Shown here in pieces: positions 1-6,411 of a stretch of DNA of 16,710 nucleotides (the first letter of the stretch is position 1; each line of letters begins with the position of its first letter). Below the pieces are notes generated by a model. It searched no databases. It saw nothing but the letters and a program-made list of their open reading frames with translations, and was not told the DNA's origin. The stretch is from CAZYTX01 sp964650485. Its GTDB lineage: Bacteria > RBG-13-61-14 > DATKZS01. Location: positions 1-16,710 of the forward strand of contig CAZYTX010000069.1 of NCBI GenBank assembly GCA_964650485.1. The letters are read 5' to 3'. A program made the translations under genes and the position numbers.

Positions 1-84
1 TCGGTAACAATCCTTCCCCTCCAACAATCGCCCGGAGTTATTGAGAAGTTACGATACCTCGCTCGGAGACTCAATAAAAAAGCC

Positions 85-206
85 TCAAGCATTGCAGGAT
101 ACCATTTGCCTTTTTGAACGGTAATTCTTCAGCAATCTTCAAAAGCGGGCGTGTTGTTATAAAAGGAGCATCCTAAAAATCGTTCAAAATCACGAGTCGT
201 TCAAAA
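85..206. repeat. 122-bp direct repeat, copy 1
   Basis: This segment matches 1071-1192 with no insertions or deletions (constant offset of 986) and by my count about 14 mismatches, roughly 88% identity. Read on the minus strand, both copies encode a similar peptide containing KIAEELPFKKANG, although this copy has in-frame stops. It therefore looks like a duplicated piece of a protein gene rather than a structured RNA. I do not recognise the protein. Confidence 0.8.
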
Positions 207-410
207 CAGGTTGTTGAAAGACAATGGCTTTGCGGGGGCTGGTGGAATTGGAAAGAAAAAGGTGGGAGTCATTCAATAAGGTGCGTGTACGGCAGATGCT
301 TCAACCTTGTCTTTCTGTGGCCTTGAATCGCCGCAATCCCTGTTATGATGCGGTCTCCAGCCCTCGAGCTTGATTCTTATCACCCTTGGTGTGGGAGTCC
401 TCTTGGATCG

Positions 411-428
411 GGTCGGGTCGCCCCGACC
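411..428. other. Short GC-rich hairpin
   Basis: GGTCGGG (411-417) pairs with CCCGACC (422-428) around a 4-base loop. It lies just left of the terminator-like stem at 437-473. No function can be assigned, and the neighbouring gene frames are broken. Confidence 0.4.
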
Positions 429-436
429 ATCAAAAA

Positions 437-473
437 GAAAACTTTCGTCTCCAGCCGGGGCCGAAAGTTTTTT
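437..473. terminator. Terminator-like stem-loop
   Basis: AAAACTTTCG (438-447) pairs perfectly with CGAAAGTTTT (462-471) around a 14-base loop, and T residues follow at 472-473. The A-rich side and T-rich side would let it act as a rho-independent terminator on either strand, though the stem is AT-rich and the T run is short. No intact gene ends nearby, so it may be a leftover. Confidence 0.35.
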
Positions 474-519
474 CATTTCCAGAAATATCATGTCGTGGGG
501 TAGCAGCCGAAGGCGCGTA

Positions 520-534
520 GGGGGCGAAGCCCCC
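520..534. other. Perfect GC hairpin, 6-bp stem
   Basis: GGGGGC (520-525) and GCCCCC (529-534) pair around a GAA loop. It sits downstream, in minus-strand sense, of the protein-like relic at 555-716 and may be part of a small intergenic palindrome. There is no T tract. Confidence 0.4.
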
Positions 535-554
535 TCCTTTGTCTCCCGAATCAT

Positions 555-716
555 TCGGGTTGCCGGATCGAGGTAAGACCGGAAAATGATGGCGGCGTCG
601 CTGCCGGAAGGCAGTCCCGGGAAGTCATAAGGCGCTTCAACGCAATACGGTTCGCCGGAGCAATTACTGGCGACTTCCCAGGCATAGAGCCGGTCGGCAT
701 ATGGATGCCCCCCGAA
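555..716 (-). pseudogene. Unidentified coding relic following the esterase fragment
   Basis: Directly after the TAG that ends the esterase fragment, the same minus-strand frame stays open and reads as plausible protein, including YADRLYAWEVASNCSGEPYC and FPGLPSGSDAAIIFRSYLDP. No start codon with a ribosome site is visible. The frame then drifts into a palindrome-rich, non-protein-like stretch below about 555. It could be the remnant of a separate gene, or an esterase extension cut off by a stop mutation. I do not recognise the family. Confidence 0.35.
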
Positions 717-1066
717 CTAAAGTTCAGATTCAAGAGATCCGACGATACTCATATCCTGATCTCGCCAGAACTCGCATTTTTCAACCTTGTCCGTCTTTTC
801 GACCCGAGGAGGAATATCCAGATACATCCGCTCACGCGACTCGGTATCATAAGTCGGCCGTTCCAGATGGCCGGAGCCGCTGGGGTTTCCGCTGATGGCG
901 AAGTCTACCCAGTAATCGATCATCATGTCGCTTAGGGGAAGGGCTTTTTGTGCCTCTCTCTTACCAGCCAAAATGCTCAAGGCGCCTCCCGCGTCCGTCT
1001 GGTAGAAAAGCGGGTAGGCATCAGACCCGTGGACCGCGCCGACCTTGTTCGGGAACCCGATAATAA
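717..1066 (-). pseudogene. Carboxylesterase type B, C-terminal fragment
   Basis: The minus strand reads from about 1066 to a TAG at 717-719. It includes VGAVHGSDAYPLFY, SDMMIDYWVDFAISGNPSG and a C-terminal VEKTDKVEKCEFW. These match the end of type B carboxylesterases / para-nitrobenzyl esterases (alpha/beta hydrolases): the VHGSE/D segment carrying the catalytic His, then the conserved YWxxFAxxGxPN segment, then a C-terminal KCxFW. Only about 115 of the usual roughly 500 residues remain. The nucleophile serine region and signal peptide are absent because sequence upstream of 1066 switches to the 122-bp repeat. It is a broken gene and presumably inactive. Confidence 0.65.
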
Positions 1067-1070
1067 ATCT

Positions 1071-1192
1071 TCAAGCATTGCAGGACACCGTTTGCCTTTT
1101 TGAACGGTAATTCTTCAGCAATCTTGAAAAGCGGGCGTGTTGTTCTATTAGGAGCAACTTGTAGATCGTCCAAAATCGCGAGGCGTTCAAAA
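1071..1192. repeat. 122-bp direct repeat, copy 2
   Basis: Second copy of the repeat at 85-206. On the minus strand this copy is open, giving a peptide with ERLAILDDLQVAP followed by KIAEELPFKKANGVLQC, and it runs out of frame into the esterase relic near 1066. The abrupt transition from repeat to esterase sequence looks like a recombination or insertion junction. The two copies bracket the debris at 207-1070. Confidence 0.8.
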
Positions 1193-1208
1193 AACCCGCG
1201 TGCCTTTC

Positions 1209-1304
1209 ATGTTCGAGAAACTAGAAGTCTATCAGAGGGCAGTGGAATTCGCCGACCAGGTGGCCCAAATGACCGAGAACTCCAGATTGGCGCCTGTCGG
1301 TTAA
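1209..1304 (+). pseudogene. Truncated four-helix-bundle (S23-type) protein start
   Basis: An ATG at 1209 opens MFEKLEVYQRAVEFADQVAQ and the frame closes at a TAA (1302-1304) after 31 codons. The opening residues match the first helix of the small four-helix-bundle family related to the 23S rRNA intervening-sequence protein, which normally starts MFxxLxVWxxA and runs to about 120 residues. Here the sequence leaves the family after the first helix. No continuation appears in other frames, and no ribosome site precedes it. It is best read as a fragment. Confidence 0.5.
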
Positions 1305-1449
1305 TTGTTGTCAAACTTGGCACTATTTAGTAGAAACATTTGGCAATCTTGGCAACTCGCTTTAGCCCTCCGGCTCTGCAAGCCCCGGCGGAACCCCTCC
1401 AGACCCCATTAAATGCGCTCTTCATTCTTCACTCGATCTCCTTTAGAGC

Positions 1450-1465
1450 GGGCACGAGTTTTGCT
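1450..1465 (+). promoter_or_regulatory. Sigma-54 (RpoN) promoter, -24/-12 type
   Basis: The sequence GGGCACGAGTTTTGCT fits the sigma-54 consensus TGGCACG-N4-TTGCW with a single change at the first base. The invariant GG (1451-1452) and GC (1463-1464) are exactly 10 bases apart. A transcript would start near 1476, about 80 bases before the small gene at 1555 and 275 before the GlgC-like gene. Sigma-54 promoters need an AAA+ activator. None is encoded in this window, and no activator site was identified upstream. Confidence 0.6.
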
Positions 1466-1554
1466 TCAATAACTATGAAGACCGCGCACTGTAATCAGGA
1501 AACCAAGCGAACAGTTTCCGAAATTTTTTCTGAAGAAAACCAGGAGAGGGACAA

Positions 1555-1722
1555 ATGAGGCATACAGCCAGCGAGATCATAGTAAACATTCTCAGGGAAA
1601 GTTTCCCCGAGGCTCCCAGACAACAGCTCCAGCGCATGGCCCTTGACATACAGGCTAGGGGCAGGAGCTCCCAGCCCCGTACACAAGAGGGGGCAGGCCG
1701 GCCGGAAACACTGGAACAATAA
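1555..1722 (+). CDS. Small uncharacterised protein, 55 aa
   Basis: ATG at 1555 follows GGAGAGGG (about 1543-1550), a good ribosome binding site, and the frame ends at TAA 1720-1722. The product starts MRHTASEIIVNILRESFPEA, a probable amphipathic helix, followed by a second helical stretch (RQQLQRMALDIQAR) and a polar Gly/Arg/Gln-rich tail. No family is recognised. It lies 29 bases ahead of the GlgC-like gene and downstream of the sigma-54 promoter, so the two are probably co-transcribed. The good ribosome site and proximity support a real gene, but codon statistics over 55 codons are weak evidence. Confidence 0.5.
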   Translation: MRHTASEIIVNILRESFPEAPRQQLQRMALDIQARGRSSQPRTQEGAGRPETLEQ

Positions 1723-1751
1723 CTCCAGGTCAAAGCCAGAGGTAGGAGAAA

Positions 1752-2243
1752 ATGACCCGAGTGCTCTACATGCTCATGGCTGGCGGCAGGCCGGCCTACT
1801 GGCGCGACGTGGGCGACATCTCTTCGTACTGGAGGTCGCAGATGGAGCTTTTGGACAGCCGCTTCGCATTCCTCATGCAGCCTGGGCCCGGGTGCGACGG
1901 GTATCCGCTCTCCGACAGGGCCCTGGTGAGAAGGTACTCGAGCTGGAGGAAATGTATCACCAATTCCCTGGTGTCCGACCGGGCCAGCATAGGCGCGGCA
2001 ACCATAAACCGGTCGGTGATAGCGCCCGGGGCCTGCGTGGCAGGCGGCGCCAGGGTCGAGCGCTCCGTGGTCCTGGACGGCGCCATTGTAAGGGAAGGCG
2101 CAGTAGTGGACTCCCGGGTGGTCTTCCCCGAGACCGAGGCGCTAGCGGATGACCGGGACTCCACGAGGATCATACAGAGGCGCATGCAGCCTTCCTTGCT
2201 CGTCTCGCACGCACGGGCTGAGAGGGCAAAGGCAGGATTTTAA
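1752..2243 (+). CDS. GlgC-like protein lacking the nucleotidyltransferase domain
   Basis: This 163-residue product starts at an ATG preceded by AGGAG (1744-1748). Residues about 14-35 (PAYWRDVGDISSYWRSQMEL) match the YWRDVGT...YxxxNMDLL segment that links the two domains of glucose-1-phosphate adenylyltransferase (GlgC). Residues about 68-125 form hexapeptide-type repeats (SLVSDRASIG, SVIAPGACVAGG, SVVLDGAIVREGAVV) typical of its C-terminal left-handed beta-helix. The whole N-terminal catalytic half, with the pyrophosphorylase and sugar-phosphate-binding motifs, is missing, so ADP-glucose synthesis is not expected from this protein alone. It could be a structural or allosteric partner of a full-length GlgC elsewhere, or a remnant made by an internal deletion. 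The intact frame and ribosome site argue against recent decay. Confidence 0.65.
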   Translation: MTRVLYMLMAGGRPAYWRDVGDISSYWRSQMELLDSRFAFLMQPGPGCDGYPLSDRALVRRYSSWRKCITNSLVSDRASIGAATINRSVIAPGACVAGGARVERSVVLDGAIVREGAVVDSRVVFPETEALADDRDSTRIIQRRMQPSLLVSHARAERAKAGF

Positions 2244-2298
2244 CCGGGCAGGATAATGATTTGACGCAACGACGCAATGATGCAACGGCCGTTTTCTA

Positions 2299-2352
2299 AC
2301 CACAAAGTCACCAAGACACAATTACTCTTTGCGCCTTTGCGTCTTTGCGTGA
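2299..2352. repeat. Dispersed imperfect palindrome (ACCACAAAG...TTTGCGTG type)
   Basis: ACCACAAAGTCACCAAGACA at the left is partly complementary to the pyrimidine/G-rich CTTTGCGCCTTTGCGTCTTTG at the right. This kind of ACCACAAAG/CTTTGTGGT element recurs in many bacterial genomes between genes. A related copy is at 16254-16319. It fills most of the 171-base gap before the histidine kinase; no promoter is obvious there. Confidence 0.55.
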
Positions 2353-2414
2353 TACAAAAAGTCCTCTGCCGCCCCTGGAAACCGCCCCCCTGATCAAGTA
2401 TTCTAACCGGGCAA

Positions 2415-5400
2415 ATGCAGGACAAAAATAAAACAAAGAGAGAGCTTTTAGAAGAGCTCGAAAGCCTGCGCAAGCGGTTATCCGATCAGGAGGACTCCGC
2501 AAAAAGGCTTGCAAAACTCGACCAGGAAACGCGCGAGAGCAGGGAGCGCTACCGCGCGCTCCTCGATGCCGCCCATGCGGTGATCCAGAGCCGGGACTTT
2601 GCAGAGGCTGCCCGGGTGATCTTCCAGGCTTGCAAGGCCGTGACCGGGGCAGGGGCCGGCTACGTAGCGCTGCTGTCAAAGGACGGCAAGAAGAACGAGG
2701 TCGTCTACCTGGACTCCGGGGGCTATGAATGCACCGTGCCGGAAGACACACCCATGCCCGTGCGCGGCTTCAGGAAGAAGGCGCTCGAGCGGGGCGAGCC
2801 GATATTTAACAACAGGTTCTCCGAGACAAGATATACAAAGTACCTGCCAGAAGGGCATTCCGAGGTGGAGAACGTGCTGTTCGCGCCCATGGTGATGGAT
2901 GAGAAGTCGGTGGGCCTCTTGGGGCTCTCCAACAAGCCCGCAGGGTTCACCGACGAGGACGCACGGCTGGCAGGTGCCTTTGCCGACCTGGCCGCGGTGT
3001 CGCTGTCCAGGGTCAGGAACCTGGAGGTGCTGGCGGAGAGCGAGGAGCGGTTCAGGGCGGTGGCCGAGACCGCTTCCGACGCCATAGTGACCGTGGACTC
3101 GGGCGGCAGGGTGGTCTTCTGGAACCAGGGCGCGGAGCTCATGTTCGACAGAACCCGGGAAGAGATGCAAGGCAAGGCCCTCACCTCGGTGATGCCGCCG
3201 CGGTTCAGGAGAAGGCACAGGCAGGCCTTCAAAAAGGCGGTGAGCTCGGGCGGGACACCCGCGAGGGGCATGACCCTGGACATGTTCGCGCTTCGGGAAG
3301 ACGGGACCGAGTTCCCCGTCGAGCTCTCCCTTGCGAGCTTCGTCACTCCGGACGACCTCTACTTCACCGGCATCATCCGGGACATCACCGAGAGAAAGCA
3401 TTACGAGCAGAGTCTCAGGGCCGCGGCCGAGGAGTGGCAGCGCACATTCGACACCATCCCGGACATGGTCATGATACTGGATGACAACCACAGGGTGGTG
3501 AGGGTGAACCGCGCACAGGCCGATGTTCTGGGCATTACCCCGGACCAGGCTGTGGGCAGGTACTGCTTCGAGATGCTCCACAACACGGGCCAGCCGCATC
3601 CCCAGTGCCCCCATCATAACACCATGCAGACGGGCGATGAAAGCACCGCGGAGGTGTTCGAGCCCCGGCTGGACGCTTACTTCCTGGTGACCACAACGCC
3701 GCTTGCCGAGCCCGGGGGAAACGCCGGGGCCTCGGTGCACGTGATGCGGGATGTAACCGAGATGAAGCGGGCGGAGGAGGAGCTCCGCCATAGCCGGGAA
3801 CTTGCTCTCAGGCGACTAAACGAGCTCGAATCCATATACCAGTCCGCTCCAGCGGGTCTGTGCGTGTTCGACGAAGACCTGCGCTACCAAAGCATCAACG
3901 AGCGCATGGCCGAGATCAACGGGGTGCCGGCGTCCAGGCACATCGGGAAAACGGTGCGAGAAGTCGTGCCCGCCCTGGCGGACCAGGCCGAAAAGCTGCA
4001 CAGGAGGATATTCGAAACCGGCGAGCCGGTGCTCGACATCGAGTTCAGCGGGACAACCAAGACGCAGCCGGGCGTTTTAAGGACGTGGATCGAGCACTGG
4101 ATGCCTTTGAAGGACTTGGCCGGAGAAGTGATCGGGATCAACGTGGTTGCACACGAGATCACCGACAGGAAAAGGCTCGAGGAAGAACTTAAAAAGCACC
4201 GTGACCGGCTGGAGGAGCTGGTGGAGGGCCGCACCGCTGAGCTCCGGCGCGCGAACCGGGAGCTCATGGAGGAGATCGAGCAGCGGGGCAGGTCCGAGGA
4301 GAAGCTCCAGGACGTTAACGCCCTGCTTGAGAGCTTCTTTGCAACCTCCCACGTGATGATAGCCTACATGGACCGGGACTTTAACTTCATCCGGGTAAAC
4401 AATGCCTATGCACAGGCCGGCCGCAGGGCGCCCGAAGATTTCATCGGCTTAAACCACTTCGAGGTCTATCCCCACGCGGAGAACGAAAGCATATTCAGGA
4501 GGGTGGTCGAGACCGGGGAGCCGTACACGGTGACTGCCAAGGCCTTCGACCATCCCGACCAGCATGAGCGGGGCATGACCTTCTGGGACTGGTCGCTCAT
4601 ACCTGTAAAAGACGAGAAAGGGGAGGTGGAGGCCCTGGTGCTCTACCTGGTGGACGCCACCGAGCGGGTGCAGGCCGAGCAGGACGCCCTGCGTGCCAAG
4701 GACGAGCTCGAACGGCAGCGGGCCCAGGCGGTTCACGCGGACCGGCTGCGGTCCCTGGGTCAGATGGCCGCGGGTATCTCGCACGAGCTCAACCAGCCGC
4801 TCCAGGGGGTGCACGGGCTGGCCGAGCACATCTTCGCCGGTCTTTCAAGGGGCTGGGAACTGGATGCAAAGGACGTGCGCGAGAACGCCAGGATCATCAT
4901 GGAGCAGGCCGAGCGCATGCATCACGTGATCGAGCACACCCGCATGTTCGCGCGGGAGGCCGAGAGCTTTGCGCTCTCTGCGGTGGACGTGAACAAGGTG
5001 GTGACCGACAGCCTGGGCATGATCGGCGCGCAGTTGAAATCAAGGGGCGTTGTGCTGGAGCTCGAGCTCGCCCCCGAGGTCCCCCGGGTGCTGGCAAACC
5101 CCTTCTCTTTGGAGGAGGTAATCTTAAACCTTATGAGCAACGCCAGGGACGCACTCTCCGAAGAGCACGGAAAGGCCAAAGGAGGGGTCAGGCTCAAGAC
5201 CGGCTCCGTGAGGAGGCACGGCAAAGAGCTGGTGTGGGTGGAGGTGAGCGATGACGGGCCGGGAATACCAGATGATATAGTGGGCAGCCTGTGCGACCCC
5301 TTCTTCACCACCAAGCCGCCGGACCAGGGCACCGGGCTGGGACTGGCAATATGCAAGTCAATTGTCGAGGGGTTCAGTGGAAGGATCGAGTTCGAGAGCG

Positions 5401-5456
5401 GCAGAGAAAGAGGCGCGGTGGTAAGGGTGCTGCTGCCGGCGCTTGAAGAGGTTTGA
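2415..5456 (+). CDS. Multi-PAS/GAF sensor histidine kinase
   Basis: This 1013-residue protein has no transmembrane segment or signal peptide, so it is a cytoplasmic sensor. An N-terminal coiled coil (about 1-48) is followed by a GAF domain (50-200) and four PAS domains (about 207-330, 335-455, 465-590, 630-755). A coiled coil separates PAS3 and PAS4. Then come HisKA with the phospho-acceptor in GISHELNQPL (His790) and HATPase_c with N box (N905, N909), DGPGIP (Asp947), PFFTTK and GTGLGLAI. The catalytic motifs look complete. PAS2 carries a Cys/His group (C384, H395, C398, H400, H401) that could bind a metal or act as a redox switch. No receiver domain or response regulator is adjacent, so it is an orphan kinase here. 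The start lacks a strong ribosome site, but the coiled-coil N-terminus is typical. A role in feeding the sigma-54 activator is conceivable but unproven. Confidence 0.93.
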   Translation: MQDKNKTKRELLEELESLRKRLSDQEDSAKRLAKLDQETRESRERYRALLDAAHAVIQSRDFAEAARVIFQACKAVTGAGAGYVALLSKDGKKNEVVYLDSGGYECTVPEDTPMPVRGFRKKALERGEPIFNNRFSETRYTKYLPEGHSEVENVLFAPMVMDEKSVGLLGLSNKPAGFTDEDARLAGAFADLAAVSLSRVRNLEVLAESEERFRAVAETASDAIVTVDSGGRVVFWNQGAELMFDRTREEMQGKALTSVMPPRFRRRHRQAFKKAVSSGGTPARGMTLDMFALREDGTEFPVELSLASFVTPDDLYFTGIIRDITERKHYEQSLRAAAEEWQRTFDTIPDMVMILDDNHRVVRVNRAQADVLGITPDQAVGRYCFEMLHNTGQPHPQCPHHNTMQTGDESTAEVFEPRLDAYFLVTTTPLAEPGGNAGASVHVMRDVTEMKRAEEELRHSRELALRRLNELESIYQSAPAGLCVFDEDLRYQSINERMAEINGVPASRHIGKTVREVVPALADQAEKLHRRIFETGEPVLDIEFSGTTKTQPGVLRTWIEHWMPLKDLAGEVIGINVVAHEITDRKRLEEELKKHRDRLEELVEGRTAELRRANRELMEEIEQRGRSEEKLQDVNALLESFFATSHVMIAYMDRDFNFIRVNNAYAQAGRRAPEDFIGLNHFEVYPHAENESIFRRVVETGEPYTVTAKAFDHPDQHERGMTFWDWSLIPVKDEKGEVEALVLYLVDATERVQAEQDALRAKDELERQRAQAVHADRLRSLGQMAAGISHELNQPLQGVHGLAEHIFAGLSRGWELDAKDVRENARIIMEQAERMHHVIEHTRMFAREAESFALSAVDVNKVVTDSLGMIGAQLKSRGVVLELELAPEVPRVLANPFSLEEVILNLMSNARDALSEEHGKAKGGVRLKTGSVRRHGKELVWVEVSDDGPGIPDDIVGSLCDPFFTTKPPDQGTGLGLAICKSIVEGFSGRIEFESGRERGAVVRVLLPALEEV

Positions 5457-5540
5457 GGGCTGAGGAGAGAGGCGATGCTTTTTGACGCAACCACGCTGCG
5501 GCGCATTGGAAAGACTATCTGGTTAAGGTTTTAAGGTATT

Positions 5541-5780
5541 ATGAAGATCAAGGTGAAGATATTCGAGAACCTGCGGGACGTCCTGCCCGAGGACGCACTC
5601 GGAGATTCCGATATGATAGAAGCTCCCGAAGGCGCCACCGTGGGCGAGGTGCTCGAGATCCTAAAGATTCCTTCCGACATCAGGATACTCACCCTGGTAA
5701 ACTCCGCCCGGGCTCGAAATGACAGAGTGATCGAGCCTGGGGACCGGCTCGAAATCTTTCCGCCCATAGCGGGGGGATGA
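5541..5780 (+). CDS. MoaD/ThiS-family ubiquitin-like sulfur carrier
   Basis: The 79-residue product has the beta-grasp pattern of MoaD/ThiS proteins: KIKVKIFENLRDVLP at the start, a central VGEVLEIL helix, LVNSARARNDRVIEPGDRLEIFPP and a terminal GG. In this family the C-terminal glycine is adenylated by an E1-like enzyme (MoeB/ThiF) and carries sulfur as a thiocarboxylate for molybdopterin, thiamine, tungsten cofactor or other sulfur-transfer pathways. No E1-like or MoaE gene is in the window, so the pathway cannot be fixed. It starts 84 bases after the kinase with a modest AAGG-type ribosome site. It is of ordinary family length and ends in GG exactly, suggesting it is functional without processing. 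Confidence 0.85.
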   Translation: MKIKVKIFENLRDVLPEDALGDSDMIEAPEGATVGEVLEILKIPSDIRILTLVNSARARNDRVIEPGDRLEIFPPIAGG

Positions 5781-5792
5781 GAAACTAAAAAA

Positions 5793-5818
5793 ACTCCGTG
5801 TTCTCTGTGCGATAAAAA
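5793..5818. repeat. Dispersed intergenic motif (CTCCGTGTTCTCTGTG type)
   Basis: CTCCGTGTTCTCTGTG followed by an A-rich run is a short sequence found repeatedly between genes in many bacterial genomes. Here it sits in the 50-base gap between the convergent sulfur-carrier and chelatase genes. Only one clear copy is in this window, so the repeat call rests on general knowledge. Confidence 0.35.
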
Positions 5819-5830
5819 TCTTTGCTTCTA

Positions 5831-6211
5831 TTATCCATTTTCCAGTTCTGCAATCGCCCTTACAAAGCCCTCCCTGGCCCGGGGCAGCTCTCCCAGGGCG
5901 GGGGACACGCTGATGCTGATCCCGGGGCACTGCTCTTTTGCGCGCCCCACCTCAGCCGGAACGTCCTTCAGCACGTGGCCCAGGCCGGAGATGAACATCG
6001 GAACCACCAGCACGTGGCCCACGCCCGAGCTGTAAAGCTCCTTGATGCGGTCGGCAAGTGAGGGCTCGCAGAACTGGAGGCATGCTATCTCGACCCTGGC
6101 GCCGGGGGCCGCCTCCCGCACCTCTGCCGCGAGTTCGTAAAAGGGCTGCATCCACGCGGGGTCCTTTGACCCGTGCACCAGCATGACCAGGGCTTTGTCG
6201 GATCGGGGCAT
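5831..6211 (-). CDS. Short CbiX/SirB-type sirohydrochlorin chelatase
   Basis: The product is about 126 residues from the ATG at 6211, which follows AAAGG. It has the LVHGSKDP motif near the start (His13, metal ligand in this family) and PMFISGLGHVLKDVP with the second conserved His in the middle. These, and the single-domain length, match CbiX-short/SirB-type type II chelatases, which insert Co or Fe into sirohydrochlorin for B12 or siroheme synthesis. An alternative GTG start at 6253 would add 14 residues but lies inside a strong hairpin and has no ribosome site. No other tetrapyrrole genes are adjacent, so cobalt versus iron (or nickel) specificity is not decided. B12 supply would fit the B12-binding radical SAM protein at 14022. 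Confidence 0.8.
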   Translation of the reverse strand: MPRSDKALVMLVHGSKDPAWMQPFYELAAEVREAAPGARVEIACLQFCEPSLADRIKELYSSGVGHVLVVPMFISGLGHVLKDVPAEVGRAKEQCPGISISVSPALGELPRAREGFVRAIAELENG

Positions 6212-6247
6212 TGCCTTTAAGTTCGCGACGCAGCCTTCTAACGGGTA

Positions 6248-6272
6248 GCGCACACAGCTTGCCTGTGTGCGC
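6248..6272. promoter_or_regulatory. Strong hairpin in the chelatase leader
   Basis: GCGCACACAG (6248-6257) and CTGTGTGCGC (6263-6272) form a perfect 10-bp stem with a 5-base loop. It lies 37-61 bases upstream of the preferred chelatase ATG on the minus strand. There is no T tract, so it is not a classical terminator. It could be a leader structure, a protein-binding palindrome or one of the small GCGCA(C/T)AC elements seen also at 7139 and 8330. Confidence 0.5.
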
Positions 6273-6330
6273 GAGCGAAGCGAGCAGGATGGAGAGCACG
6301 GCCTGTTAATTTATTCATTTTATTCCATCC

Positions 6331-6336
6331 ATTATA
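6331..6336 (-). promoter_or_regulatory. Possible -10 box for the chelatase
   Basis: On the minus strand this reads TATAAT, the exact -10 consensus, inside an AT-rich island (6307-6340) about 120 bases before the chelatase ATG. No convincing -35 element lies at the right distance, so the call is weak. Confidence 0.25.
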
Positions 6337-6411
6337 TTCATCCTGCGCCTGAGCGTATCCAGCCTTTGGATTACGGCTCCCATATAGCAAATACCTATGA
6401 GGCTACCCTGC

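Larger units (their letters stand above)
1..1449. other. Gene-poor region with relics and repeats
   Basis: No intact gene is visible in this stretch. Frames are short and broken, and base composition is lower in GC than the genes to the right. It contains a two-copy direct repeat, a broken esterase, a truncated four-helix-bundle start and several short hairpins, listed separately. The stretch from about 1305 to 1449 shows nothing I can name. The picture is of decayed accessory DNA left of the sigma-54 promoter. Confidence 0.6.

Noticed and set aside
1475..1558. 27-codon frame just after the sigma-54 promoter
   Set aside because: Its ATG coincides with the predicted transcription start, so it would lack a leader and ribosome site.
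2676..3791. Long minus-strand open frame (371 codons) opposite the histidine kinase
   Set aside because: It is antisense to clear GAF/PAS coding sequence; its translation is His/Pro/Arg-rich without domains, as expected of a GC-rich shadow.
4922..5506. Minus-strand open frame opposite the kinase HATPase domain
   Set aside because: Ser/Leu-rich shadow of the catalytic domain with no motif of its own.
5475..5534. 19-codon frame with a GGAGAGAGG ribosome-like site before the sulfur-carrier gene
   Set aside because: Too short to judge; the GGAGAGAGG and TTTGACGCAACCACGC bases resemble intergenic filler (similar to 2261-2276). No conservation evidence.
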